Shown here: positions 1-8,830 of the stretch, in pieces | How the letters are laid out: the number at the start of each line of letters is the position of its first letter | How positions within the stretch are numbered: the stretch's first letter is position 1 | Assembly: GCF_023015905.1 (NCBI RefSeq) | Contig: NZ_JALKBD010000028.1 | Location: forward strand, 1-64,000 | Direction: 5' to 3' | Source of the DNA: Arenibacter sp. F20364 | GTDB taxonomy: Bacteria; Bacteroidota; Bacteroidia; Flavobacteriales; Flavobacteriaceae | DNA: 64,000 nucleotides | Position numbers and translations under genes: made by a program | The notes under the pieces: model-generated | Database searches by the model: none | Told to the model about the DNA's origin: nothing | Seen by the model: the letters and a program-made list of their open reading frames with translations, nothing else

Positions 1-56
1 AAAATTGAAATCCGTTTAATCGAAAAACCTCTGTAACTAACTATATTTCAAATATT

Positions 57-575
57 TCAAAGAACTATTTTAGATTTTAATGGGACAGTAATGAATCCGA
101 ACAAAGAAATAACGCCCAACATTTCCACAATTTCACCTTCATCCCAATACTTGTATAAGGTTTTCTTTATTTTGGGATTCATGGTATTGGGTACTTGGGA
201 AGCAGCCAATGCGAAATCCAATGCCACTCGTTCCGCTTCCGAAAAGGCAGCATGTGTTCTGTACGCCCAAATATTGTCCAATTGTTCTTGTTCCGCTCCA
301 TAACGCTCTGCCGCCCTAATAGCATGCGCTTGACAATAGCGGCAACCAGTGGCGTTACTGCTCACCCATGCCATCATTCTTTTCAAAGAAGAACTGACCC
401 TTCCTTCATTGGCCATGACGGCCATATTCAAATTAATAAATGCCTTGGAAATAGCTGGCCGATGTTGCATGGTCAATACTGAATTGGGACAGAAACCCAA
501 AGTTTCATTAAAAAATTCGGACAACTCTTTGGTCGCCACATCGTGATCGGAATCTAAAGGCTCTACAAGGGACAT
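57..575 (-). CDS. AhpD-like carboxymuconolactone decarboxylase family protein
   Basis: This 172-residue protein has the AhpD-type redox centre CRYCQAHA, with Cys78, Cys81 and His84 on a helix. In the AhpD family the CxxC pair with a nearby His acts as a thiol reductase or peroxidase; other members are decarboxylases. The CxxC favours a redox role, probably cytosolic because there is no signal peptide. The ATG at 575 overlaps no gene but sits 55 bp from the start of a divergent OsmC-family gene, so the two may share a control region and a peroxide-stress role (inference). The exact substrate is unknown. Confidence 0.8.
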   Translation of the reverse strand: MSLVEPLDSDHDVATKELSEFFNETLGFCPNSVLTMQHRPAISKAFINLNMAVMANEGRVSSSLKRMMAWVSSNATGCRYCQAHAIRAAERYGAEQEQLDNIWAYRTHAAFSEAERVALDFALAASQVPNTMNPKIKKTLYKYWDEGEIVEMLGVISLFGFITVPLKSKIVL

Positions 576-630
576 GGTTTGTGAATTATGCGTATTTTTG
601 ACCTATACAAGTAACGAAAAAAACAGCTAC

Positions 631-1050
631 ATGACAAATCAAATTACTACCAAATGGCTTGGCAATATGGCCTTTGAAAGCAATAATCCTTCCGGAAACA
701 ATCTAATTATAGATGTTGCCCCTGAAAATGGGGGCGAAGGTATGGGATATAGACCAAAAGCGCTAATGCTTACCTCTTTGGCCGGTTGCTCTGGTCTAGA
801 TGTAGCTTCACTTATTAAAAAAATGAAGCTGGAGGTGGAAGAGTTTAGAATTGAAACTATTGCCAACCTAACTGAGGAAGACCCTAAATTTTACGACAAG
901 GTGGTGGTAGAATATCATTTTACAGGTGCTAACCTCAATGAAAAAAAATTGCAAAGGGCGGTTGATCTTTCGGTTGAAAAATATTGTGGGGTCATGGAAA
1001 TGTTTAGACAATTCTCAACCTTGGAGGTTAAGACTTATTTTAATAAATAG
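631..1050 (+). CDS. OsmC family protein
   Basis: The 139-residue product is an OsmC/Ohr-fold protein. Cys53, in LAGCSGLDV, lies on the central helix, and Cys119, in EKYCGVM, on the second; these match the two reactive cysteines of the family, which reduces organic hydroperoxides. An ATG at 574 would add 19 residues, but they overlap the divergent promoter region and do not resemble the family N-terminus, so 631 is preferred. The gene is divergent from the AhpD-like gene and 21 bp ahead of the secreted PNGase F-like gene. The thiol chemistry is family knowledge; the physiological substrate is not visible. Confidence 0.85.
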   Translation: MTNQITTKWLGNMAFESNNPSGNNLIIDVAPENGGEGMGYRPKALMLTSLAGCSGLDVASLIKKMKLEVEEFRIETIANLTEEDPKFYDKVVVEYHFTGANLNEKKLQRAVDLSVEKYCGVMEMFRQFSTLEVKTYFNK

Positions 1051-1071
1051 TAACTGCCCTTCTTCTTAACT

Positions 1072-2982
1072 ATGATCAAAAGAGTTTTATTCTTTTTAGG
1101 TAGCTTAATGCTTACCCATCAAACCTCACAGGCCCAAAATATAGAAAATATTATATCCCACAATCAGGAAACCATTGTTACCGATCCTTCAAAAGGTGAA
1201 AATAGTTATAAGCGCTGGGCCGTTTTTCCTCCCACAACCAGAGAAATTCGGCAGATAATCTTAAAACTTACTTTTGAATGCCCGGACAATATGCGCTGTG
1301 CGGACTGGGATTATGTTGATCACCTGAAAGTGAGGCAAAAGAATGACACTGTCGACTACGAAATTGCAAGAATGCTCACGCCCTATGGCGGTAGATTTCA
1401 GGAAGACTGGCGATTTGATTGGAAAGTGGACATTACGGATTTTAGTCCCATTTTAAGGGATAGCCTAGAAGTAGATTACATACATACAGGTTACGAGGAT
1501 AATAAAAGTCGTGGTTGGAAAGTAACCGTAGATTTTGAAATAACGTACGGAAAACCCGTTGCAGAACAATTGACAATACATAAAATTTACGATGGCAATT
1601 ACAGTTATGGCGACAAAACAGATCCCATTGAAAATTACCTGACACCAGTGGCTTTAACTGCCAATGCCCAATCCACCTATGCGAAGGTAAAAATTCATCA
1701 GACAGGACATGGAATGGATGCCGATGGCTGCGGGGAATTTTGTGACAAATACCGGCAAGTACTCTACAATGGCAAAGTTTTGGACACAAAACAGTTGTGG
1801 ATGGAATGTGGCGACAACCCCTTATACCCGCAAGCCGGGACCTGGATCTTTGACCGTGCCAATTGGTGCCCCGGATACTTACTGCAACCTGATGAGGTAA
1901 AATTTGATCTGAATTCCGGACAGGAATTCACGATTGATCTTAATATGGAGCCCTACGAAACAGAAAAGCCCAGCGCCAAGGAGCTTTTAGTGGCCTTTGT
2001 TCTGGAATACGGAAAGATAAACTCTGACAATGATGTAACTCTAGTGGATATAATATCCCCTAGCAATGAAAAAATCTATAGTAGGAAAAATGAAACCGGA
2101 GCTTTAGCGGTTATCCGGATAAAAAATAATGGCAAGGACAATTTGAAATCTGTGCTGGTAAATTATCATTTGGCCGGAGAAAAGCCGAAAGAGTTTAAAT
2201 GGAAAGGAGACATTCCGTTTGGGGAAACAGCATTACTAACATTGCCCGAAGAAGTATTTAGCGATGAACAGTCCACGCTCTTTTATGTAGAATTAAAAAG
2301 ACCCAATGGCAGAAAAGATGGATATAAAGGGGATAATTCCAAAAACTCGGTCTATACCAGGCCAAATATTTTGCCAGAATCCAGTATTATTTATTTTAAG
2401 ACCAATAATAAGCCAGGACAAAATACCTACTCGGTTACCAATAGCTATGGTAAATCTATATTTAAAAGAGACAGTGTAGATCTTAAACCCAACACAGCGT
2501 ATATGGACACCCTTAAGCTCCAAGAGGGCAATTATACTTTTAAGGTAGAAGATAAGGGCGGGGATGGACTTGAGTTTTGGTTTAAGGCAAAAGATGGCAA
2601 TGGTACCGTTAAATTATTGGATACTTTAGGGCAGGCCATAAAACATTTCAATTCCGATTTCGGAAGCAATATAATTTATAACTTTAGGGTAAAACCTGGA
2701 GCAACCTATCATTTGGACAATGAACCTTCCATAAACATGTTCCCTGCCAGGACACAGGGTCCGGTAACTCTGGATTATTTTGCCAACGACGAAAAGGATG
2801 TGGAGGTTATAATTACCCAACAAGAGGATGAATCGAAAATAGTGGAAACCCATACCTACTTAAATTTCAAAAAGGGTATTTTTACATATGACCTCTCCTA
2901 TTTGCCTAAAATGCGCTACTATCTAAAAGTTGTTATAGACGGCAAAGAAGTATTTAAAAATAGAATTAGGCTAAAGGAGTAA
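1072..2982 (+). CDS. Secreted PNGase F-like protein (peptide-N-glycosidase F domains)
   Basis: The 636-residue protein starts with a signal peptide (about residues 1-22, ending SQAQ). Residues about 70-300 resemble the two eight-stranded beta-sandwich domains of peptide-N4-(N-acetyl-beta-glucosaminyl)asparagine amidase F. The segment with Cys70 and CADWDY (76-81) matches the catalytic Asp region, and GHGMDADGCGEFC (212-224) with NPLYPQAGTW (249-258) matches the second domain. PNGase F removes N-glycans from glycoproteins. The remainder (about 300-636) is beta-rich and ends in a strand pattern faintly like a type IX secretion sorting domain. It lies 6 bp before recJ, probably by shared transcription only. 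Activity is inferred; the catalytic Glu residues need alignment. Confidence 0.8.
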   Translation: MIKRVLFFLGSLMLTHQTSQAQNIENIISHNQETIVTDPSKGENSYKRWAVFPPTTREIRQIILKLTFECPDNMRCADWDYVDHLKVRQKNDTVDYEIARMLTPYGGRFQEDWRFDWKVDITDFSPILRDSLEVDYIHTGYEDNKSRGWKVTVDFEITYGKPVAEQLTIHKIYDGNYSYGDKTDPIENYLTPVALTANAQSTYAKVKIHQTGHGMDADGCGEFCDKYRQVLYNGKVLDTKQLWMECGDNPLYPQAGTWIFDRANWCPGYLLQPDEVKFDLNSGQEFTIDLNMEPYETEKPSAKELLVAFVLEYGKINSDNDVTLVDIISPSNEKIYSRKNETGALAVIRIKNNGKDNLKSVLVNYHLAGEKPKEFKWKGDIPFGETALLTLPEEVFSDEQSTLFYVELKRPNGRKDGYKGDNSKNSVYTRPNILPESSIIYFKTNNKPGQNTYSVTNSYGKSIFKRDSVDLKPNTAYMDTLKLQEGNYTFKVEDKGGDGLEFWFKAKDGNGTVKLLDTLGQAIKHFNSDFGSNIIYNFRVKPGATYHLDNEPSINMFPARTQGPVTLDYFANDEKDVEVIITQQEDESKIVETHTYLNFKKGIFTYDLSYLPKMRYYLKVVIDGKEVFKNRIRLKE

Positions 2983-2987
2983 TTACC

Positions 2988-4706
2988 ATGCGCTGGACCA
3001 TTAAACCAAAACCCGAACAACCACAAATTGATGCGTTGGCCACCGCCTTACACGTGGAAGATCTGGTAGCGCAACTATTATTACAGCGTGGCATTGCCAA
3101 CTATGAGGATGCCAAAAGGTTTTTTAGGCCACAGCTTTCAGACCTTCACAATCCTTTTTTAATGAAGGATATGGACAAGGCCGTAGAACGTATAGAAAAG
3201 GCCATTATACAAGAAGAAAATATACTGATTTATGGAGATTACGACGTGGATGGCACTACTGCGGTAGCCTTGGTTTCCTCTTATTTGGAAAGCACCTACC
3301 CCAACGTGGCCACCTATATACCAGATCGCTACAATGAAGGCTATGGGGTTTCCTATCAAGGTATAGACTTCGCGGAGGACAACGGTTTTTCCTTAATAAT
3401 TGCCTTGGATTGTGGGGTAAAAGCCATTGAAAAGGTTGACTATGCCAAGGAAAAAGGTATCGACTTTATTATCTGTGACCACCATAGGCCAGGGAATACT
3501 TTGCCCGATGCGGTAGCCGTACTGGACCCAAAAAGAGCAGATTGCGAATACCCCTATGATGAACTTTGTGGTTGTGGGGTAGGCTTCAAATTAATACAGG
3601 CACTAGGGAGCAAAAAGGGCGAGACCACCGAGGATTTAGTTCATTACCTAGATTTGGTAGCCACCGCCATTGGTGCGGATATTGTACCCATGACAGGGGA
3701 AAATAGGGTGCTGGCCTATTGGGGGCTTCAAGTAATAAATCAAAATCCTAGAGCCGGATTTAAAGCCATTATCAATCAGATAAAGAAACAAGTACTTACC
3801 ATTACAGATGTCGTATTCATAATTGCCCCACGAATTAACGCAGCAGGAAGGATGGAGCACGGGCAACACGCCGTGAATCTGTTAAAGGAAACCGATTTGA
3901 AACGGGCGGAATTTTTTGCCGCCGAAATAGAGCAATACAATACGGACAGAAGAAATCTTGACCAACTCATTGCTCAAGAAGCCCTTTTACAGATACAAGA
4001 AAACAAAGAAGAGGAAGGTTTTACTTCTGTAGTCTACAAGGAAACTTGGCATAAGGGGGTAATTGGAATCGTTGCCTCACGTCTTATTGAAACTTATTAC
4101 AGACCCACTTTGGTTTTTACCAAGAGTGGCAATAAATTAGCAGCCTCTGCGCGATCCATTAAAGGTTTTGATGTATATGAGGCATTGGAGGGGTGTTCCG
4201 ATACCATTGAACAATTTGGTGGGCATATGTATGCCGCCGGACTTACCTTACTTGAAGAAAATTACGCGGCCTTTAAATCCAAATTCGAGGAAGTAGTTGC
4301 CAATACCATGGATCCAAATCTGATGACACCTGAAATAATGGTAGATGCCATAATTGGCATGGAACAAATTACCCCGAAATTAATGCGTATTCTTAAACAA
4401 TTTGCCCCTTTTGGGCCAGGCAATATGACCCCTGTTTTCATGGCCGAAAATCTCAACGATACCGGCTACGCGAAAGTGGTCGGACAAGAAGGAAAGCATC
4501 TAAAGTGTAAGCTTTTTGACAAAAATAACGGCTCCAAGAGATCGGCTATTGGTGCCATAGGATTTAATTTAGGCAAGAATTTACCTACGGTTTTAACTAA
4601 TTCCGTTAGTGCCGTTTTTACACTGGACGAAAACGAATGGCAGGGTAATATATCGCTTCAAATGAAGTTAAAAGACCTAAAAGACCACAATAGTTATCAA
4701 TTATAA
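2988..4706 (+). CDS. recJ: Single-stranded-DNA-specific exonuclease RecJ
   Basis: The 572-residue product is the 5'-3' single-strand DNA exonuclease used in recombination and mismatch and base-excision repair. The DHH phosphoesterase motifs are complete: DYDVDGTTA (Asp84, Asp86, Asp88), the DHH triad at 164-166, an AAGRM segment, and the DHHA1 motif FGGHMYAAG. A C-terminal OB-like domain follows, as in Thermus RecJ, and the length is normal. The ATG lies 6 bp after the PNGase F-like gene, suggesting co-transcription. No terminator hairpin was obvious in the 155 bp before the convergent lpxH-like gene. Confidence 0.95.
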   Translation: MRWTIKPKPEQPQIDALATALHVEDLVAQLLLQRGIANYEDAKRFFRPQLSDLHNPFLMKDMDKAVERIEKAIIQEENILIYGDYDVDGTTAVALVSSYLESTYPNVATYIPDRYNEGYGVSYQGIDFAEDNGFSLIIALDCGVKAIEKVDYAKEKGIDFIICDHHRPGNTLPDAVAVLDPKRADCEYPYDELCGCGVGFKLIQALGSKKGETTEDLVHYLDLVATAIGADIVPMTGENRVLAYWGLQVINQNPRAGFKAIINQIKKQVLTITDVVFIIAPRINAAGRMEHGQHAVNLLKETDLKRAEFFAAEIEQYNTDRRNLDQLIAQEALLQIQENKEEEGFTSVVYKETWHKGVIGIVASRLIETYYRPTLVFTKSGNKLAASARSIKGFDVYEALEGCSDTIEQFGGHMYAAGLTLLEENYAAFKSKFEEVVANTMDPNLMTPEIMVDAIIGMEQITPKLMRILKQFAPFGPGNMTPVFMAENLNDTGYAKVVGQEGKHLKCKLFDKNNGSKRSAIGAIGFNLGKNLPTVLTNSVSAVFTLDENEWQGNISLQMKLKDLKDHNSYQL

Positions 4707-4861
4707 TTTATCAATAAATATTAAGCATCAATAGTATACCACTTTAACAAGCTTAGGCTACATAATTAGATAAGAATAATCTTTCTTTTTACACTGTGCA
4801 GTTAAATCGATTACCACTATGCAGATTTTTCCTTTGGATGGATCATAAAATCTGCTAAATT

Positions 4862-5638
4862 TCAGTTCTGAGATGCCTCATACTTTTTCAGGGACAATGA
4901 AGAACCATCAAATTCGCCATAGGTAAAATAAGAAATCCAATCCCCCAAGTTTACATAGGTGGATCGTTCATTCAGGGCAATTTCCAGAGGCAGGTGTCGA
5001 TGGCCAAAAACAAAATAATCGTACTGCTGTTGTTCCAGTTTTCGTCGGCAATATTGCACCAACCATTCATTCTCCTCTCCCAGAAATTTAATGTCCTCAT
5101 CACCGGAAATCATTTTGTTCTTTACGGAAAGATATTGGGCCAATTTAACCCCAAAATCTGGGTGCAACCAATTGTATAGCCATTTGGATACAGGGTTAGT
5201 GAACACCTTTTTCATCCGCTTGTATCCTTTGTCACCAGGACCCAAACCGTCACCGTGCCCAATTAAAAAAGACATGCCGTTCAAAAGAAAGGACTGTGGC
5301 TTATGATATACGGGAATGTTCAGCTCCTCTTCAAAATAGCCGTTCATCCATAAATCGTGATTCCCAACAAAATAATAGACGGGGATTCCTGAATCGGTAA
5401 TTTCAGCCAGCTTCCCCAAGGTACGGGTAAAGCCCTTTGGCACTACCGTTTTATATTCGAACCAAAAATCGAAAAGATCCCCTAAAAGAAAAATAGCGGC
5501 AGCATCCTCTTTTATGGTATCCAACCAAGCCACGAATCTTTTTTCACGTGGAAAACTAAGGTCCTTGGTAGGAGCCCCTAAGTGATTATCACTGGAAAAG
5601 TAGATTTTTTTGCCCTTGGGAACGTCGATAGATTTCAT
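4862..5638 (-). CDS. lpxH: UDP-2,3-diacylglucosamine hydrolase-like metallophosphoesterase (LpxH family)
   Basis: The 258-residue calcineurin-like phosphoesterase carries the LpxH ligand set: SSDNHLG (Asp17, His19), GDLFDFWFE (53-61), GNHDLWM (92-98), GHGDGLGPGDKGYK (127-140) and a late FGHRHLP. LpxH cleaves UDP-2,3-diacylglucosamine to lipid X in lipid A synthesis at the inner membrane face. The GDxxDFWxE and GHGDG features separate it from generic phosphoesterases. It lies 11 bp downstream of the QueD-like gene on the same strand, probably one transcript. LpxH against LpxH2-type specificity cannot be settled here. Confidence 0.85.
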   Translation of the reverse strand: MKSIDVPKGKKIYFSSDNHLGAPTKDLSFPREKRFVAWLDTIKEDAAAIFLLGDLFDFWFEYKTVVPKGFTRTLGKLAEITDSGIPVYYFVGNHDLWMNGYFEEELNIPVYHKPQSFLLNGMSFLIGHGDGLGPGDKGYKRMKKVFTNPVSKWLYNWLHPDFGVKLAQYLSVKNKMISGDEDIKFLGEENEWLVQYCRRKLEQQQYDYFVFGHRHLPLEIALNERSTYVNLGDWISYFTYGEFDGSSLSLKKYEASQN

Positions 5639-5649
5639 TCTGGGCCTAT

Positions 5650-6099
5650 TTAATTATCCGAAGCATACCATTCTGCAAAGGAGGTATCGGTTTCCTGCAG
5701 TTTTAAAGAATGTAGGCTTATATTTTTCGGCAACCGGGATTTAATTCTATCTGCAAAATCCAAAACCATATTTTCACTGGTAGGTTGATAGTTGGCCAAT
5801 ATTACATTGTGCCCCCTATCCGTTAATTCCTGCGCCAATTCCACATGCGGAGTATTTTTATTAAAAACGGTAGCATGGTCAAACTGATCCACAATCTCTT
5901 CCTTCACGATTCTCTTCAAATCCCCAAAATCTATAACCATTCCCAATTTTACGTGGGCAGTATCGGTAATAGGCTTCCCAATTACGGTTACTGAAAGTTT
6001 ATAACTATGCCCATGTACATTTCTACATTTACCATCATAACCGAACAAGGCGTGTCCAGTTTCAAAATTAAACTGTTTGGTAATACGAATGTTGCCCAT
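5650..6099 (-). CDS. queD: 6-carboxytetrahydropterin synthase (QueD/PTPS family)
   Basis: The 149-residue protein has the zinc-binding histidines His16 (ETGHALFG) and His29/His31 (NVHGHSY) and the catalytic Cys24 of the T-fold 6-pyruvoyltetrahydropterin synthase family, plus the VIDFGDLK segment typical of QueD. QueD turns 7,8-dihydroneopterin triphosphate into 6-carboxy-tetrahydropterin, the second step to preQ0 and queuosine. The length fits a single T-fold unit. It precedes lpxH on the minus strand. No other queuosine gene is visible in the window, so assignment rests on family motifs. Confidence 0.9.
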   Translation of the reverse strand: MGNIRITKQFNFETGHALFGYDGKCRNVHGHSYKLSVTVIGKPITDTAHVKLGMVIDFGDLKRIVKEEIVDQFDHATVFNKNTPHVELAQELTDRGHNVILANYQPTSENMVLDFADRIKSRLPKNISLHSLKLQETDTSFAEWYASDN

Positions 6100-6139
6100 A
6101 TTATTTATTTGGACTGCAAAGGTAATTTATTCTGGGAAA

Positions 6140-7348
6140 CTAATCATTGAGTATGGGCTGTGTCCAAGCAGATTCGTATTTGATATCCTCTATTGGGTTT
6201 TCCTGAAGTTTTGAAGAAGTTATTTTACTTCTAATAAATAGTATATCCTCCGATAGCTCGAAACTGGCAGCACTGCCCTTCACAGCCTTCAACTCCTTGA
6301 CTTCGGTATCCCCTTTAAGACATCCAAGAAAAGTTATATTATATTCAATACCCGTTTCCGGTTCCACTTCCACCTTCAAGGTCCTGTCCCCAAATTCCAA
6401 AGTTTTAAGGGTAACCCCAGTGGTAGAATAGAAGTCGCCCCTTTCCATGGCCTCTATCAATGCAGGGGCCGATAAGGTGTCGGACTGCACCATGACCCAA
6501 CCTCTGCCAGAATTGCTCCATTTATTACCCATTTTATGGTAATTATGTGAATCATCGGTTGCCAAACCATACATTATGGGTTTTTTGGCCGCTATATAGG
6601 AAACATTGATCTGATCCCACATTTCCTCTGTAGAAATATGTGTAGAATCCCCCATATTATGGACCATGGGATGACCGTTGTACACTTCAAAAAAACGCTC
6701 TCCCTTTAAGGATATCATATCTTCAAGACTAATACTATAATAAAAATTAGGATGATTTATGTGCGGCATAATAGGCACTCCTGTCTCCTTCCGTTGTTCT
6801 AACACCGCATCCAGATTGTTTTGCATGACTTCAGAAATACTATTGCCTCCCTGCGGATCTATCTTTTTCTGAATATTTGTGGCGTTCATATGAACATGCT
6901 TGTCTTCGTACCTGTCTGTTATTTCCTCCGAATGAATAACCAAAAACTCCCCGGCCTTTTCAAATAAATCCTTATACTCGGCATAGGTCTTTAATTTTAC
7001 ATGCACTTTCCCAGAGTCCGTTTTATGATCTACCCAATCCTCTCCATAGGTTGTCAGGTAATTCTTGAAACTGTTCTGATAAATGGAATCTTCCCTTATC
7101 TGTATCCATTTTTCCTCCATGGAAATGGTATTGTGGTCCGATAGGGCAATGAAGTGATAGTCGTGCGACTTATACCACTCCAAAATAGTCTCTGGAAACT
7201 CGTCCCCATCACTCCAGAACGAATGGGTATGTAGATTACCTTTGTACCATATTTTATTTACAGTTACGTCAGTACTTTTATTACTATCTCCACAGCTTAA
7301 CACTAGAAAAGCCATAATCAACAAAATAGGGGATAAAAAATGTTTCAT
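6140..7348 (-). CDS. PHP-domain lipoprotein
   Basis: This 402-residue protein has a lipoprotein signal with the lipobox Cys at residue 19 (FLVLSCGDS). It then carries the first PHP metal motif NLHTHSFWSDG, followed by a SDHN motif, and later IHSEE and HINHPNF, as in polymerase-and-histidinol-phosphatase type phosphoesterases. The metal ligands look intact, so a phosphoesterase or related hydrolase outside the cytoplasm is likely. Secreted PHP proteins of this kind are common in Bacteroidota, but their substrates are mostly unknown. The start codon directly precedes a basic n-region, which supports it. Confidence 0.8.
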   Translation of the reverse strand: MKHFLSPILLIMAFLVLSCGDSNKSTDVTVNKIWYKGNLHTHSFWSDGDEFPETILEWYKSHDYHFIALSDHNTISMEEKWIQIREDSIYQNSFKNYLTTYGEDWVDHKTDSGKVHVKLKTYAEYKDLFEKAGEFLVIHSEEITDRYEDKHVHMNATNIQKKIDPQGGNSISEVMQNNLDAVLEQRKETGVPIMPHINHPNFYYSISLEDMISLKGERFFEVYNGHPMVHNMGDSTHISTEEMWDQINVSYIAAKKPIMYGLATDDSHNYHKMGNKWSNSGRGWVMVQSDTLSAPALIEAMERGDFYSTTGVTLKTLEFGDRTLKVEVEPETGIEYNITFLGCLKGDTEVKELKAVKGSAASFELSEDILFIRSKITSSKLQENPIEDIKYESAWTQPILND

Positions 7349-7510
7349 TTATAAGTCATTTGGAAATTGAAGCCCAAAAGTTAATGAAAATGTATTAGAA
7401 ATCAGGGAATAAGCCTAAAATCAGTATTAAATATTACAATAACATAATACACCGTTCAGGACAGTTTAAACACCCTTAACACTCCGTGTAAAACCAATGA
7501 CAATTTCATC

Positions 7511-7518
7511 TATTTTTG
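7511..7518 (+). promoter_or_regulatory. Candidate -7 promoter element for the 2OG-Fe(II) oxygenase gene
   Basis: TATTTTTG matches the Bacteroidota -7 consensus TAnnTTTG perfectly, 24 bp before the TTG start codon at 7543. No clear TTG was seen at the -33 position, so this is a sequence match only. Confidence 0.4.
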
Positions 7519-7542
7519 CTCGATTTTTAAAACATCATAAAA

Positions 7543-8187
7543 TTGGTAGAACTATTTGAGCAATTGGAGTTTAAGGAGAATCCACTTTTCGAAAAAGTGA
7601 TAGAGGATATCCTAATTCAGAAATACAGCGTCGTGGACGACTTTTTCTCTTTGGAAGAAGTAGCCCAATTACGGGATTCCCTCCTTAACAAATACGAAGA
7701 AGACCAATTTAAAAAAGCAGCCATTGGGAATCGTGTCAACGAATTGATCATCAAGGCAATCCGTGGCGATTTTATCCTTTGGATGGATGAACGCAGCAAT
7801 GATGAGCTGGAACAGCAGTTTTTTCTAAAAATCAATGAATTGGCAAATTATTTGAACAAAACCTGTTTTATGGGCATACTGTTCAAAGAGTTTCACTACG
7901 CCATTTATCCTGAAGGCACTTTTTACAAGAGACATTTGGATACCTTTCAAAATGATGACCGACGAAAACTTTCCATGGTCTGTTACCTAAACGAGCCCGA
8001 CTGGGTCCCCGAAAAAGATGGTGGAGAACTGGTACTTTACCTACCCACAGAAAATGGCGAAGAGGCAAAACATATTACCCCCTTTCCTGGAAGGGTCGTT
8101 ATTTTTGAAAGTCAGGAATTGGAGCATGAAGTAAAACCTGCCCATCGTGAACGCCTGAGTATTACTGGGTGGCTTAAAACTAGATAA
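7543..8187 (+). CDS. 2OG-Fe(II) oxygenase, prolyl 4-hydroxylase-like
   Basis: The 214-residue protein ends in a double-stranded beta-helix oxygenase domain. The iron ligands His131 and Asp133 (KRHLDTF) and His195 (ELEHEV) are present, with a downstream Arg (HRERLS, Arg204) suited to bind 2-oxoglutarate. This is the SM-20/prolyl 4-hydroxylase-like family, which hydroxylates proteins or small molecules in the cytosol. The start is a TTG codon; no in-frame ATG occurs before Met81, which would remove part of the fold. The substrate is unknown. Confidence 0.85.
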   Translation: MVELFEQLEFKENPLFEKVIEDILIQKYSVVDDFFSLEEVAQLRDSLLNKYEEDQFKKAAIGNRVNELIIKAIRGDFILWMDERSNDELEQQFFLKINELANYLNKTCFMGILFKEFHYAIYPEGTFYKRHLDTFQNDDRRKLSMVCYLNEPDWVPEKDGGELVLYLPTENGEEAKHITPFPGRVVIFESQELEHEVKPAHRERLSITGWLKTR

Positions 8188-8192
8188 GCTAA

Positions 8193-8306
8193 TTACCTTT
8201 TATATTTTCTATTGTTTTTAATTCGATTAACGAAATAAACTACCAATAAAACCAAGGCAAGAAGAGGGAATACAAAGTTCCCGTTTAAGAACGATAAAAT
8301 ATCCAT
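8193..8306 (-). CDS. Small membrane protein, 37 residues
   Basis: Reading the minus strand, an ATG at 8306 opens a 37-codon frame ending in TAA at 8193. The product is a single hydrophobic segment, about residues 11-26 (FVFPLLALVLLVVYF), followed by a very basic tail (NRIKNNRKYKR), the charge pattern of a one-span protein with the C-terminus in the cytoplasm. It lies between the 2OG oxygenase and DUF4199 genes and is in line with the latter. Function is unknown; evidence is composition and placement only. Confidence 0.5.
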   Translation of the reverse strand: MDILSFLNGNFVFPLLALVLLVVYFVNRIKNNRKYKR

Positions 8307-8345
8307 TATAAAAGTTTAAAAAAATATAACGACGCACAAGGTTGC

Positions 8346-8822
8346 TTATTGCTTCTTAACAAAAAAAGCAACTATGGCCGAGGTAACAATTCCCATGGTC
8401 AATGCGCCAAAAAGACTTTGAACTATATAGCTTTTCATATTAAAATAGCTCTCGGCAGCCTCTTGCCCCATCTTACCGGAATCCACCACAAACTTAATAA
8501 TATTTGTAAAATATTCTGGTGTAATTACTGTGCTGGTAATGTATTGTGTAAGTGGACTAATTACAGCAATGATCACACTTAATATAATACCACTGATGAA
8601 ACCCTGTTTCCAAGTCATTTTTCCATTATAATCAACCTTTCTTTTGTCCAATAAGGCCAAAACGTAGACTGCTATAGCTATAATTGCGAAAAAATTGGTA
8701 TAAATGGCGTGCTTTTCTATAAGCACATCGTGCCAACCCATAGATTTCTCGAAGACCATCCACAGCAGTGTGGCCAAAGCAAAAATAACTGCCCATTTAA
8801 TTTCAATACGGAACTTGCTCAT
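8346..8822 (-). CDS. DUF4199 family membrane protein
   Basis: The 158-residue product has four predicted membrane helices and the DUF4199 signature layout, with a conserved KxxWKQGFxSG segment between helices 2 and 3. The family is widespread in Bacteroidota and has no assigned function. The ATG at 8822 is preferred over a GTG at 8831 that overlaps the upstream stop codon. It lies 8 bp after the enoyl-CoA hydratase gene, so the two are probably co-transcribed. A DUF4199 gene beside unrelated enzymes is common and does not indicate a role. Confidence 0.8.
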   Translation of the reverse strand: MSKFRIEIKWAVIFALATLLWMVFEKSMGWHDVLIEKHAIYTNFFAIIAIAVYVLALLDKRKVDYNGKMTWKQGFISGIILSVIIAVISPLTQYITSTVITPEYFTNIIKFVVDSGKMGQEAAESYFNMKSYIVQSLFGALTMGIVTSAIVAFFVKKQ

Positions 8823-8830
8823 AATACTCA

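Noticed and set aside
574-630. ATG at 574 as start of the OsmC protein
   Set aside because: The added 19 residues overlap the divergent gene region and do not resemble OsmC N-termini; 631 fits better.
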